Positions 1 to 5,661 of a stretch of 17,381 bases of DNA are shown one piece after another. The stretch spans positions 1-17,381 of the forward strand of contig CAYZYO010000045.1 of NCBI GenBank assembly GCA_964482585.1, read 5' to 3'. How positions within the stretch are numbered: position 1 is the first letter of the stretch; every line of letters begins with the position of its first letter. The notes beneath the pieces were generated by a model. It ran no database searches. It saw only the letters and a list, made by a program, of their open reading frames with translations, and had not been told where the DNA came from. Source of the DNA: CAYZYO01 sp964482585 (GTDB lineage: Bacteria; Bacillota; Syntrophomonadia; Syntrophomonadales; Syntrophomonadaceae). The position numbers and the translations under genes were made by a program.

Positions 1-263
1 TAATGAGCATCATGGCAGGCACCCCTGTCAGACTATCATTCTACCTTTTGTCACGGTTTATCCAGATGATCCTTTCTATTGTAATAACCTACAGCGGTTA
101 TCATCTTTTTATAAAATCATTGCAGCCTATTACTACATTTTCAATTCCTTACTATAAAATTATGTATTCGTTACATGCCTGGAGCATATCTCTATACTGC
201 CTGATAGCTGCTGTGCTGATAATAGCTATATTGTTAATTATCAGATTATTATGTAATAATTAA
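1..263 (+). CDS. ylbJ: C-terminal fragment of a YlbJ-like sporulation membrane protein (partial)
   Basis: This is the 3' end of a gene that starts before the window; the frame is open at base 1 and the Met at base 3 is probably internal. The 86 visible residues hold two hydrophobic segments (about residues 18-40 and 58-82) and end at a TAA. The part MSIMAGTPVRLSFYLLSRF resembles, from memory, the C-terminus of YlbJ/nucleoside-recognition-domain proteins, where a periplasmic-loop motif precedes an Arg and a last membrane helix. YlbJ is a sporulation membrane protein that in many Firmicutes lies close to rsmD (ylbH), which is two genes away here. The gene is convergent with the next one and their stop codons overlap by 4 bases (260-263). 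The assignment rests on weak similarity plus neighbourhood; another multi-pass protein is possible. Confidence 0.5.
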   Translation, partial: MSIMAGTPVRLSFYLLSRFIQMILSIVITYSGYHLFIKSLQPITTFSIPYYKIMYSLHAWSISLYCLIAAVLIIAILLIIRLLCNN

Positions 264-727
264 TCCTCTTTATCCTCCAGTATAACACTTATCTCTTCTT
301 TCCCCTGATTGACAGCCTCTAATCCTTTGGTTAATACCATTTCCATATGATTTAAGACTTCTTCGGCATAGATATTAGCATCTCTATAAATTCCTCGCGC
401 TGCCTCTTCTGCTTGATTTATGATTTCATCTGCCTTATCCATCGCGCTTTTGGTAATTTCATTCTCATCAACCATTTGCTCTACTTTTCCTCTAGATTTT
501 TTTATATAATCTTCGGCATCTGCACAGGCTTCTTGAACTATTTTATCTTTTTCGTATATTATCATTCTCGCCTTTTCTAACTCTTCCGGCAGTATTGCTC
601 TAACTCTATCTAAACGGTCTAAAAACCTGTTACTTTCTATTAATACCTTCCCGCCTGTAAATGGAAGGTGTTTGCTTTCTTTAACAATTACCTCAAGTTC
701 ATCTAGTATCCTAAATATTTCCATCAT
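260..727 (-). CDS. Coiled-coil protein of the 'ATPase subunit H-like / DivIVA-like' type, downstream of rsmD
   Basis: The product is 155 residues, highly charged and predicted almost wholly helical, with coiled-coil stretches around residues 45-90 and 95-150 and no membrane segment. Proteins like this are common between rsmD/coaD and ylbJ in Clostridia and are usually annotated as ATPase or vacuolar-type ATPase subunit H; no enzymatic motif is visible and the role is unknown. It starts with tandem ATG codons at 727 and 724, inside the 3' end of rsmD (17-base overlap), and the GGAGG in the rsmD coding sequence serves as ribosome binding site about 9 bases upstream. This suggests translational coupling. 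A scaffold or septum/DivIVA-like role is only a guess. Confidence 0.7.
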   Translation of the reverse strand: MMEIFRILDELEVIVKESKHLPFTGGKVLIESNRFLDRLDRVRAILPEELEKARMIIYEKDKIVQEACADAEDYIKKSRGKVEQMVDENEITKSAMDKADEIINQAEEAARGIYRDANIYAEEVLNHMEMVLTKGLEAVNQGKEEISVILEDKED

Positions 728-1295
728 CTAGCCTTTCCTCCTCCTGTTTACGGTAATAGTGTAATGTCGAATCTCCATAATTGTTTACTCGATATTGATC
801 TAGGGTTAAAAGAATTGTAGGTAATTCTTTTTGGCGCCGGGTTCTTATAATTAATAAACCAGTTTCTTTTAGCACATCAGCTTTTTCGATCGCCGGTAGT
901 ACTCTATCTATAATTGTATCACTATTGAACGGTGGATCTACATAGATATATTCAAATTTCAATTTACGTTTATGCAGTATATATAAAGCTTTAAAAACAT
1001 CTTTACGATAAATTTCAAAGTTATTATTAAATTTACAGTTAGCTAAATTATATTCTATAGTTTTTACTGCATTTATGCTTTGGTCAATAAAAATTACTCC
1101 TGCTGCATTTCGACTCAATGCTTCAATGCCAACACTACCACTTCCAGCAAATAGGTCTAAGAGATAAGCTCCATTAATATCGCTTCCAATTACATTAAAA
1201 AGAGCCTCTTTAATCATATCAGTAATCGGCCTGGTTTGAATTCCTGAAGGCGCCTTTAATCGCTTACCTTTAGCTTTTCCTGTAATAACTCTCAA
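711..1295 (-). CDS. rsmD: 16S rRNA (guanine(966)-N2)-methyltransferase RsmD
   Basis: A 194-residue SAM-dependent Rossmann methyltransferase of normal RsmD length. Seen: the N-terminal MRVITGKAKGKRL, the SAM-binding motif I DLFAGSGSVGIEALSR (about 47-62), an acidic strand end FIDQS, and the N6/N2-methyltransferase catalytic motif DPPF (about 120-123). RsmD methylates the N2 of G966 in 16S rRNA on the assembled small subunit. The start is TTG at 1295, preceded by AGAGGTG about 8 bases upstream; no ATG lies nearby in frame. It is the first gene of a two-gene minus-strand unit with the overlapping coiled-coil gene. coaD, which often follows rsmD in Firmicutes, is not here. Confidence 0.95.
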   Translation of the reverse strand: MRVITGKAKGKRLKAPSGIQTRPITDMIKEALFNVIGSDINGAYLLDLFAGSGSVGIEALSRNAAGVIFIDQSINAVKTIEYNLANCKFNNNFEIYRKDVFKALYILHKRKLKFEYIYVDPPFNSDTIIDRVLPAIEKADVLKETGLLIIRTRRQKELPTILLTLDQYRVNNYGDSTLHYYRKQEEERLDDGNI

Positions 1296-1327
1296 ATCAA
1301 CTTCACCTCTTTTTGAAATTCGCTGGT

Positions 1328-1357
1328 ATTGTATGATTACCCTTTTTTGTTTAACAA
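1328..1357 (-). promoter_or_regulatory. Candidate sigma-A promoter for rsmD
   Basis: On the minus strand TTGTTA (1357-1352) and TACAAT (1333-1328) are separated by 18 bases and lie about 33 bases upstream of the rsmD start. The match is 4/6 and 5/6 to the vegetative consensus. The region is AT-rich, so chance matches are frequent. Confidence 0.4.
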
Positions 1358-1385
1358 TATTTTTGTATAAAAATTAAAATTTATT

Positions 1386-1415
1386 GTATATTATCTCTTA
1401 AAAATGGTAATGATA
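1386..1415 (+). promoter_or_regulatory. Candidate sigma-F (forespore) promoter for a small RNA
   Basis: GTATA at 1386-1390 and GGTAATGATA at 1406-1415 are separated by 15 bases. This fits the forespore sigma-F pattern as I know it (GYATA, about 15 bases, GGnnAnAnTA) at every fixed position but one. Transcription would start near 1421, exactly at the base of the small hairpin that begins the proposed RNA. A weaker vegetative-type alternative is TTGTAT at 1363 with TATATT at 1387. Confidence 0.45.
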
Positions 1416-1420
1416 TTAGT

Positions 1421-1512
1421 GCCAGAAGAAATCTGGTAAACAAACCCTCCCCAACAACTTTACAAAATTCTCCTCTCCCCAAAATGGCGACTGAATGTCG
1501 CCATTTTATTTT
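1421..1512 (+). ncRNA. csfG: Putative CsfG-like sporulation small RNA
   Basis: A transcription unit of about 92 bases with no open frame lies between divergent rsmD and gpr. It consists of a 5' hairpin CCAGA-AGAAA-TCTGG (1422-1436), an unpaired stretch with two C-rich runs, CCCTCCCC (1445-1452) and CTCCTCTCCCC (1470-1480), and a strong intrinsic terminator (1481-1512). A terminator between two divergent genes has no protein-gene client, which argues for an RNA gene. The C-rich runs could pair with Shine-Dalgarno sequences, as in other Firmicutes regulatory RNAs. CsfG, a forespore RNA conserved in endospore formers, is, as I recall, encoded beside ylbH (rsmD) in Bacillus subtilis and is transcribed by sigma-F and sigma-G. 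Position, promoter type and C-rich architecture all fit; I could not align the sequence to known CsfG. Confidence 0.5.
1481..1512 (+). terminator. Intrinsic terminator of the putative small RNA
   Basis: AAAATGGCGAC (1481-1491) pairs perfectly over 11 bases with GTCGCCATTTT (1497-1507) around a 5-base loop, followed by ATTTTAT. The opposite strand has C/G-rich sequence after the stem, so it acts mainly on the plus strand. Confidence 0.8.
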
Positions 1513-1587
1513 ATGGCTAATTGGACAGTCGGAAAGGGAAAAGTAGAAAATGAAAAGTTGGTTAAGGTGGGTCTAAGTATGGATTTT

Positions 1588-1614
1588 AAAATCTGGGTTC
1601 ATCTGTGGTTTAAT
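1588..1614. repeat. Degenerate copy of an ATCTGTGGTT-type dispersed repeat
   Basis: ATCTGGGTTCATCTGTGGTT (1591-1610) with flanking A/T runs is the reverse-orientation relative of AACCACAGATGCACACAGAT at 8218-8237. Sequences of this type (ATCTGTG...ATCTGTGGTT) recur in intergenic DNA of many bacteria. No function is known to me. Confidence 0.5.
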
Positions 1615-1672
1615 TAAAACGTGATTCACAGGAAAAAGTTTTTGCAGTAGAACCCTTTTGGCATTAATTAAG

Positions 1673-1702
1673 GAATATTTTCCACTTAGAATTCAGATAA
1701 TA
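1673..1702 (+). promoter_or_regulatory. Possible sigma-G promoter for gpr
   Basis: GAATA at 1673-1677 and GATAATA at 1696-1702 are 18 bases apart, close to the sigma-G pattern (GhATR, 17-18 bases, CATnnTA) with G for C at the first -10 base. The start site would fall just before the ribosome binding site at 1711, giving a very short leader. In Bacillus gpr is transcribed by forespore sigma factors, so the pattern is expected. Confidence 0.3.
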
Positions 1703-1724
1703 TAATTATTAAGGGGGTAATGAT

Positions 1725-2687
1725 TTGAGCAAAATTTTAGTTGAAGAATTTAATTTAAATGTAGATCTTGCTGTCGAAGCCCGGGATCTAATCCGGGGCG
1801 AACGTAGAGTAGAAATTTCCGGGGTTAAAGAACAGGTAGATACAATGGAAAATATTAAGGTCACGACCATTACTATTGAAAATGAACAAGGAGCTCAAAG
1901 TATGGGCCGCCATATAGGTCAATATGTAACCATAGAATCTCCTCCATTGAAGATAAATGATCCATATGTGAAAGAAGAAATAATCACAGCTATGGAAAAT
2001 AGCTTAAGAAACTTAATTAATATTAATCTTACTGAACAAGATACAGTTTTATTAGTTGGACTTGGAAACTGGAGAGCCACCGCTGATTCACTGGGACCTA
2101 AGTTCATCGAGTATAGTCCAATTACCCGCCACTACCATCAATATGCTCCAGAAGCTCTGGTAACCGGCATGCGGCCTATATGTGGTATTGCCCCTGGAGT
2201 ATTAGGAATAACTGGACTGGAAACCTATGAAGTAATAAAAGGTATAGTTGAAAAGATTCAACCGGCTGTACTCATTATAGTAGATGCACTGGCTGCTCAG
2301 AACGTAGATCGTATTGGTACTACTATTCAAATGTCCAATACTGGTATTCAACCAGGTGCCGGTATCGGTAATCAACGACATGCTTTAGTAGAAAAAGACT
2401 TAGGTAAACCAGTAATTGCAATCGGCTGTCCAACTATTGTAAATGCTTCACTAATAGCAAATCAGGCGATTAAAAAATTCTGCCTTGATAGTGGTTCTAT
2501 GTATAACGATACCAAGGCAATCAATTCTATAAAAGATGTTCTATCCTTTTTTGGTGGCAGCCTGGCAGTTACTCCTAAAGAAATAGATGAAATCATCGAA
2601 AACAGTGCTCGTATTATCTCCATGGGTGTAGCCAGGTCATTATTTCCTGGAATATCTGATGAACAACTTGAACTATATGCCACATAG
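1725..2687 (+). CDS. gpr: Germination protease GPR (spore protease, family A25)
   Basis: GPR is made as a zymogen in the forespore and, after autoprocessing, starts degradation of alpha/beta SASPs at germination. The 320-residue product is shorter than Bacillus GPR (about 370) but has the family core: VDLAVEA near residues 13-19 (propeptide region), GLGNWRATADSLGP (112-125), RPICGIAPGVLGITGLET (150-167), VDALAAQNVDRI (186-197) and TGIQPGAGIGN shortly after. D121 and D187 correspond to the two Asp residues reported essential in Bacillus megaterium GPR. The C-terminus keeps the VTPKEIDEII motif. The start is TTG at 1725 with AAGGGGG 7 bases upstream. The gene is convergent with a SASP gene, its likely substrate. 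Aspartic A25 identity is clear. Confidence 0.95.
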   Translation: MSKILVEEFNLNVDLAVEARDLIRGERRVEISGVKEQVDTMENIKVTTITIENEQGAQSMGRHIGQYVTIESPPLKINDPYVKEEIITAMENSLRNLININLTEQDTVLLVGLGNWRATADSLGPKFIEYSPITRHYHQYAPEALVTGMRPICGIAPGVLGITGLETYEVIKGIVEKIQPAVLIIVDALAAQNVDRIGTTIQMSNTGIQPGAGIGNQRHALVEKDLGKPVIAIGCPTIVNASLIANQAIKKFCLDSGSMYNDTKAINSIKDVLSFFGGSLAVTPKEIDEIIENSARIISMGVARSLFPGISDEQLELYAT

Positions 2688-2713
2688 TTAATATATAATG
2701 GCGATAAATTGAA

Positions 2714-2744
2714 AACAAGCGGATATTATTTTAATCCGCTTGTT
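2714..2744. terminator. Bidirectional terminator between gpr and the SASP gene
   Basis: ACAAGCGGAT (2715-2724) pairs over 10 bases with ATCCGCTTGT (2734-2743). The plus strand continues TCTATATT and the minus strand continues TTTTCAATTT, so it can serve both convergent genes. Confidence 0.75.
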
Positions 2745-2774
2745 CTATATTAGTATGATTAGTTTTTTATTATA

Positions 2775-3032
2775 TTATTGCATGTTCTGCTGTTTAATTT
2801 GCTGCAGATCCTGGTTCATTTGTTGACCTTGACTATTTACTTGTCTCTGCTGATAATCGTAAATCATTTTCTTAACCATTTGACCACCTATGCTGCCAGC
2901 TTGGCGAGCAGTTAAATCTCCATTATATCCTTGCTTGAGATTAACACCTACTTCTTGGGCTGATTCAAATTTAAATTGATCCATTGCTACTTTTGCTTGA
3001 GGAACCAAAATCTTGTTGTTAGTATTAGCCAT
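2775..3032 (-). CDS. Small acid-soluble spore protein, alpha/beta type
   Basis: An 85-residue SASP. These proteins coat forespore DNA, protect it against UV and heat, and are an amino-acid source after GPR cleavage. Seen: N-terminal VPQAKVAMDQFKFESAQEVG (10-29) containing the GPR recognition region, then GYNGDLTARQAGSIGGQMVK (35-54), the second conserved DNA-binding segment. The residue after the cleavage-site Glu is Ser instead of the usual Ile/Phe. The C-terminal third is unusually Gln-rich (about 10 Gln in the last 24). It starts with ATG at 3032 after a perfect AAGGAGGTG. A sigma-G-like promoter lies at 3063-3091. It is convergent with gpr. Confidence 0.95.
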   Translation of the reverse strand: MANTNNKILVPQAKVAMDQFKFESAQEVGVNLKQGYNGDLTARQAGSIGGQMVKKMIYDYQQRQVNSQGQQMNQDLQQIKQQNMQ

Positions 3033-3062
3033 TTAATTTCACCTCCTTAATTAATGTAATCT

Positions 3063-3091
3063 TATTGTGTCCTTACTCACAACTTATATGC
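3063..3091 (-). promoter_or_regulatory. Candidate sigma-G promoter for the SASP gene
   Basis: On the minus strand GCATA (3091-3087) and CACAATA (3069-3063) are 17 bases apart. The -35 matches the forespore sigma-G consensus and the -10 (CATnnTA) differs at one base. The start would be near 3055, upstream of the ribosome binding site, as expected for a SASP gene. Confidence 0.5.
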
Positions 3092-3102
3092 TAGAAGTAT
3101 TT

Positions 3103-3228
3103 TCAAGACTTATTATTTTTTTGATTGATTTTTTTTATTTTTTCTACCCTGTTAGCCAGACCAAATTCCTGTCCCACCTCATATTTAAGCTTACCTAATT
3201 TGTTTTTTGATAATTTTTGTTTTTTCAT
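3103..3228 (-). CDS. Mini SASP-like protein (41 residues)
   Basis: A very short gene begins with ATG at 3228 behind a strong GGGAGG about 8 bases upstream, and ends with TGA at 3103-3105. Its 41 residues contain LGKLKYEVGQEFGLANRV (11-28), which is the N-terminal GPR-recognition segment of alpha/beta-type SASPs (compare the KYEIAQEFG type). The second conserved SASP segment (GDLTARQAGSIGG-like) is missing; the protein ends in a Lys/Asn-rich tail. It may be a minimal basic SASP, a GPR substrate without the full DNA-binding fold, or a 3'-truncated relic. The intact ribosome binding site and start favour a live gene. It lies directly upstream of the full SASP gene and downstream of the recG terminator. 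Confidence 0.65.
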   Translation of the reverse strand: MKKQKLSKNKLGKLKYEVGQEFGLANRVEKIKKINQKNNKS

Positions 3229-3263
3229 TAATTAATCCTCCCAAATTTAATTATTAGCAGACT

Positions 3264-3293
3264 AAAAAATACTGCTATTTTTGTCTGCAGTAT
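3264..3293 (-). terminator. Intrinsic terminator of recG
   Basis: On the minus strand ATACTGC (3293-3287) pairs with GCAGTAT (3275-3269) and is followed by a run of T (3269-3264). It lies 43 bases after the recG stop and separates recG from the mini-SASP gene. An overlapping stem GCAGAC/GTCTGC (3288-3283 with 3262-3257) is also possible but would form only after the T run has been transcribed. Confidence 0.65.
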
Positions 3294-3335
3294 TATAGTG
3301 GTTAGTTTATTAAGAATTTATTTTGTTATATTTTT

Positions 3336-5369
3336 CTAATTTCTGGCAATACTATCGAGTTTTCTAAATTTCATACTTATATATTTGCCCAGGTTGTTTT
3401 CTTCATAAGGTATTATTCTACATAAAGTCTGGCTTAATTCAGTTAAATCTTGATCTTTTAATAAATTGGCTAATTTTAATTCATTTAGCCCATGCTGCTT
3501 TATTCCCCAGAAATCTCCCGGTCCTCTTATTAAAAGGTCTTCTTCGGCCAGCTTAAATCCATCGTTACTTTTTTGCATTGCTTGTAATCGTCTGTAGGCT
3601 TCTTCAGTTGTAGGATTTCCAATTAAGAAACAGTATGATTGTGTGCGCCCTCTACCTACTCTTCCCCGCAATTGATGTAATTGGGATAATCCAAAACGCT
3701 CAGCCTGTTCGATTACCATTATTACTGCTTCAGGTACATCTACTCCTACCTCGATAATACTAGTAGCAACAAGTATCTTAATAGCCTGCTTTTTAAACCG
3801 GTTCATAATATAATCCTTCTCTTCGGATTTCATCCTTCCATGGATCAATCCTAAGGATAAATCAGAAAAAATACCGTTTCTAAGTTTTTCATATAAGGTA
3901 ATCGCAGCCTGTAGATCCAGTTTTTCTGATTCATCAATAAGCGGACAAACTATATAGACCTGCACTTTATCTCTATGCACCAGTTTATGGATAAAATTAT
4001 AAACACTTTCTCGATCAGTCTGGTTTACATATACAGTTTTCACCCTTTTTCGTCCAGGTGGCAGTTCATCAATAATCGAGAGGCTTAAATTGCCATATAC
4101 GGTAAGAGCTAATGTTCTGGGTATAGGAGTTGCGGTCATTACTAGAATATCGGGAATGATTCCTTTTTGGCCCAGCTTTTCTCTCTGTTTTACACCAAAT
4201 CGCTGCTGTTCGTCAATTATAACCAGTCCCAGATTCTTAAAACGCACATTTTTCTCAATAAGAGCATGGGTTCCAATTACCAGGTCAATTTCTCCAGATA
4301 TTAATCCACCAGCAATCATTTCCCGGTCAGGTGCGGAAGTATCTCCAGTTAAACAAATAATTTTAACCCTGCTGTTCCTGAAAAACCTCTTTATAGTTTT
4401 ATAATGCTGTTGGGCTAGAATCTCAGTAGGTGCCATTAATACAGTCTGAAACCCGCCCGCAATTGATTTTGCCATTGCCAGAGCAGCAACTATGGTTTTT
4501 CCTGAACCAACATCACCCTGCAGCAGCCGGTTCATTTGTGATGTTGACTCCATATCTCTAAATATATCGTTAATTACTCTATACTGGGCATTGGTGAGTT
4601 TGAAAGGAAGGTTACCTAATACTTTTTTCACTAAATTGGTTTTATCCTTATGAACTATACCTTTGGTTGAATCGCTTATTGACTGTTCCTCCTGCCTGAT
4701 TTTAAATTGAAATAACAGCAGTTCTTCTAAAGCAAGTCTTTTCCTAGCCTTAATATAGGCTTCCCGGTTTTGAGGAAAATGAATATTTCTAAAAGCATAC
4801 TTAATATCACATAGATCATATTTTGCCCTGATACTTTCAGCAACTATTTCTTGATAATAAGGTAAATAATCGGACAGAATGTTTAAAACTATATTTCGCA
4901 AAAGCTTTTGATTTAACCCTTCAGTTAAAGGATATATGGGCACTATTTTATTTTCCAAGTATTCCTCATTTGCTAAATGATATTGAATTACATGGATCTC
5001 TAATTCTCGATTGATCTTTATCCTGCCATTTACAAGTACTTCTTGCCCGGTTTTTAGTACTGCAGTTATATGTGGCTGGTTAAACCATACAGCCGTTATT
5101 ATTCCAGACTGATCCTGAAGGGTGGCTTTAATTATGGACATCCCTCTTCGCGAACGTTCTGCCTGGATGCTTTTTATGGTTCCCCGGATAGCGGCATTAT
5201 CTCCCGCTTTTAGGTCAGCAATAATGCTAATTTTATCCCAATTAAAATAGCTCCGGGGTACATACCATAACATGTCGAAAATATTTCTAATACCCAGGTT
5301 GTTCAGGCATATATTCCTTTTGGGGCCAACTCCTTTAAGAAATTGAACCTCTTTTAGAAACCTCTCCAT
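3336..5369 (-). CDS. recG: ATP-dependent DNA helicase RecG
   Basis: RecG is a monomeric superfamily 2 translocase that regresses stalled forks and processes branched DNA. With the chosen ATG the product is 677 residues, the usual bacterial length. Seen in order: an N-terminal FLKGVGPKR region, the OB-fold wedge domain (about 55-145), Walker A GDVGSGKT (about 285-292), APTEILAQQH (about 313-322), the Walker B DEQQRFGV (about 386-393; DEQQ where many have DEQH), TATPIPRTLA, and the C-terminal QLRGRVGRG motif of the translocation domain. A GTG at 5378 is possible but overlaps the AAGGG (5382-5378), which is well placed for ATG 5369. It ends at the terminator at 3264-3293. In B. subtilis recG also lies near yloU/yloV and rpmB. 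Confidence 0.95.
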   Translation of the reverse strand: MERFLKEVQFLKGVGPKRNICLNNLGIRNIFDMLWYVPRSYFNWDKISIIADLKAGDNAAIRGTIKSIQAERSRRGMSIIKATLQDQSGIITAVWFNQPHITAVLKTGQEVLVNGRIKINRELEIHVIQYHLANEEYLENKIVPIYPLTEGLNQKLLRNIVLNILSDYLPYYQEIVAESIRAKYDLCDIKYAFRNIHFPQNREAYIKARKRLALEELLLFQFKIRQEEQSISDSTKGIVHKDKTNLVKKVLGNLPFKLTNAQYRVINDIFRDMESTSQMNRLLQGDVGSGKTIVAALAMAKSIAGGFQTVLMAPTEILAQQHYKTIKRFFRNSRVKIICLTGDTSAPDREMIAGGLISGEIDLVIGTHALIEKNVRFKNLGLVIIDEQQRFGVKQREKLGQKGIIPDILVMTATPIPRTLALTVYGNLSLSIIDELPPGRKRVKTVYVNQTDRESVYNFIHKLVHRDKVQVYIVCPLIDESEKLDLQAAITLYEKLRNGIFSDLSLGLIHGRMKSEEKDYIMNRFKKQAIKILVATSIIEVGVDVPEAVIMVIEQAERFGLSQLHQLRGRVGRGRTQSYCFLIGNPTTEEAYRRLQAMQKSNDGFKLAEEDLLIRGPGDFWGIKQHGLNELKLANLLKDQDLTELSQTLCRIIPYEENNLGKYISMKFRKLDSIARN

Positions 5370-5406
5370 CAAAATCACCCTTAATCAGGATTAAAAAGCT
5401 AAATCT

Positions 5407-5575
5407 ACAATTAATTCCACTGCGAAAAGTTGTATTTATACATCATTTATAGCTGGTCAATAGAGGAGACTTTAGTCTCCGGCTATCCGAATCTTAACGG
5501 TATTTAGGGGAGACTGAAGTCTCCTCTACGGTATATAATGTATAAATATTACTTTGCGCTGTGTATCACAATTAA
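5407..5575. repeat. Long imperfect palindrome (MITE-like) between recG and fakA
   Basis: Nearly all of this spacer is one inverted structure. The outer arms are 5422-5451 and 5533-5559, which match in inverted orientation at most positions and share the core TATTTATACAT / ATGTATAAATA. Inside lie two inverted copies of TAGAGGAGACTTTAGTCTCC (5461-5480 and, reversed with one mismatch, 5509-5528). Each copy is itself a palindrome. Related copies occur at 9750 and 10086. No open frame is present, so a non-autonomous element or a REP-like repeat is likely. Confidence 0.65.
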
Positions 5576-5603
5576 ATAAAATAATAATACCATGGATGGT
5601 AAG

Positions 5604-5633
5604 ATAAAGGCGGGTATATATACCCGCCTTTAT
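5604..5633. terminator. Terminator hairpin downstream of fakA
   Basis: A perfect 30-base palindrome centred on TATATA with the strong stem AAAGGCGGG/CCCGCCTTT. It lies 29 bases beyond the fakA stop and is followed on the minus strand by TTTATCTTACC. Confidence 0.65.
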
Positions 5634-5661
5634 ATATAGCTTTATATATTTTACCTGGCGA

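Noticed and set aside
3257..3288. Alternative stem GCAGAC/GTCTGC overlapping the recG terminator, as in an attenuator
   Set aside because: The competing arm lies after the T run, so it would be transcribed too late to prevent termination.
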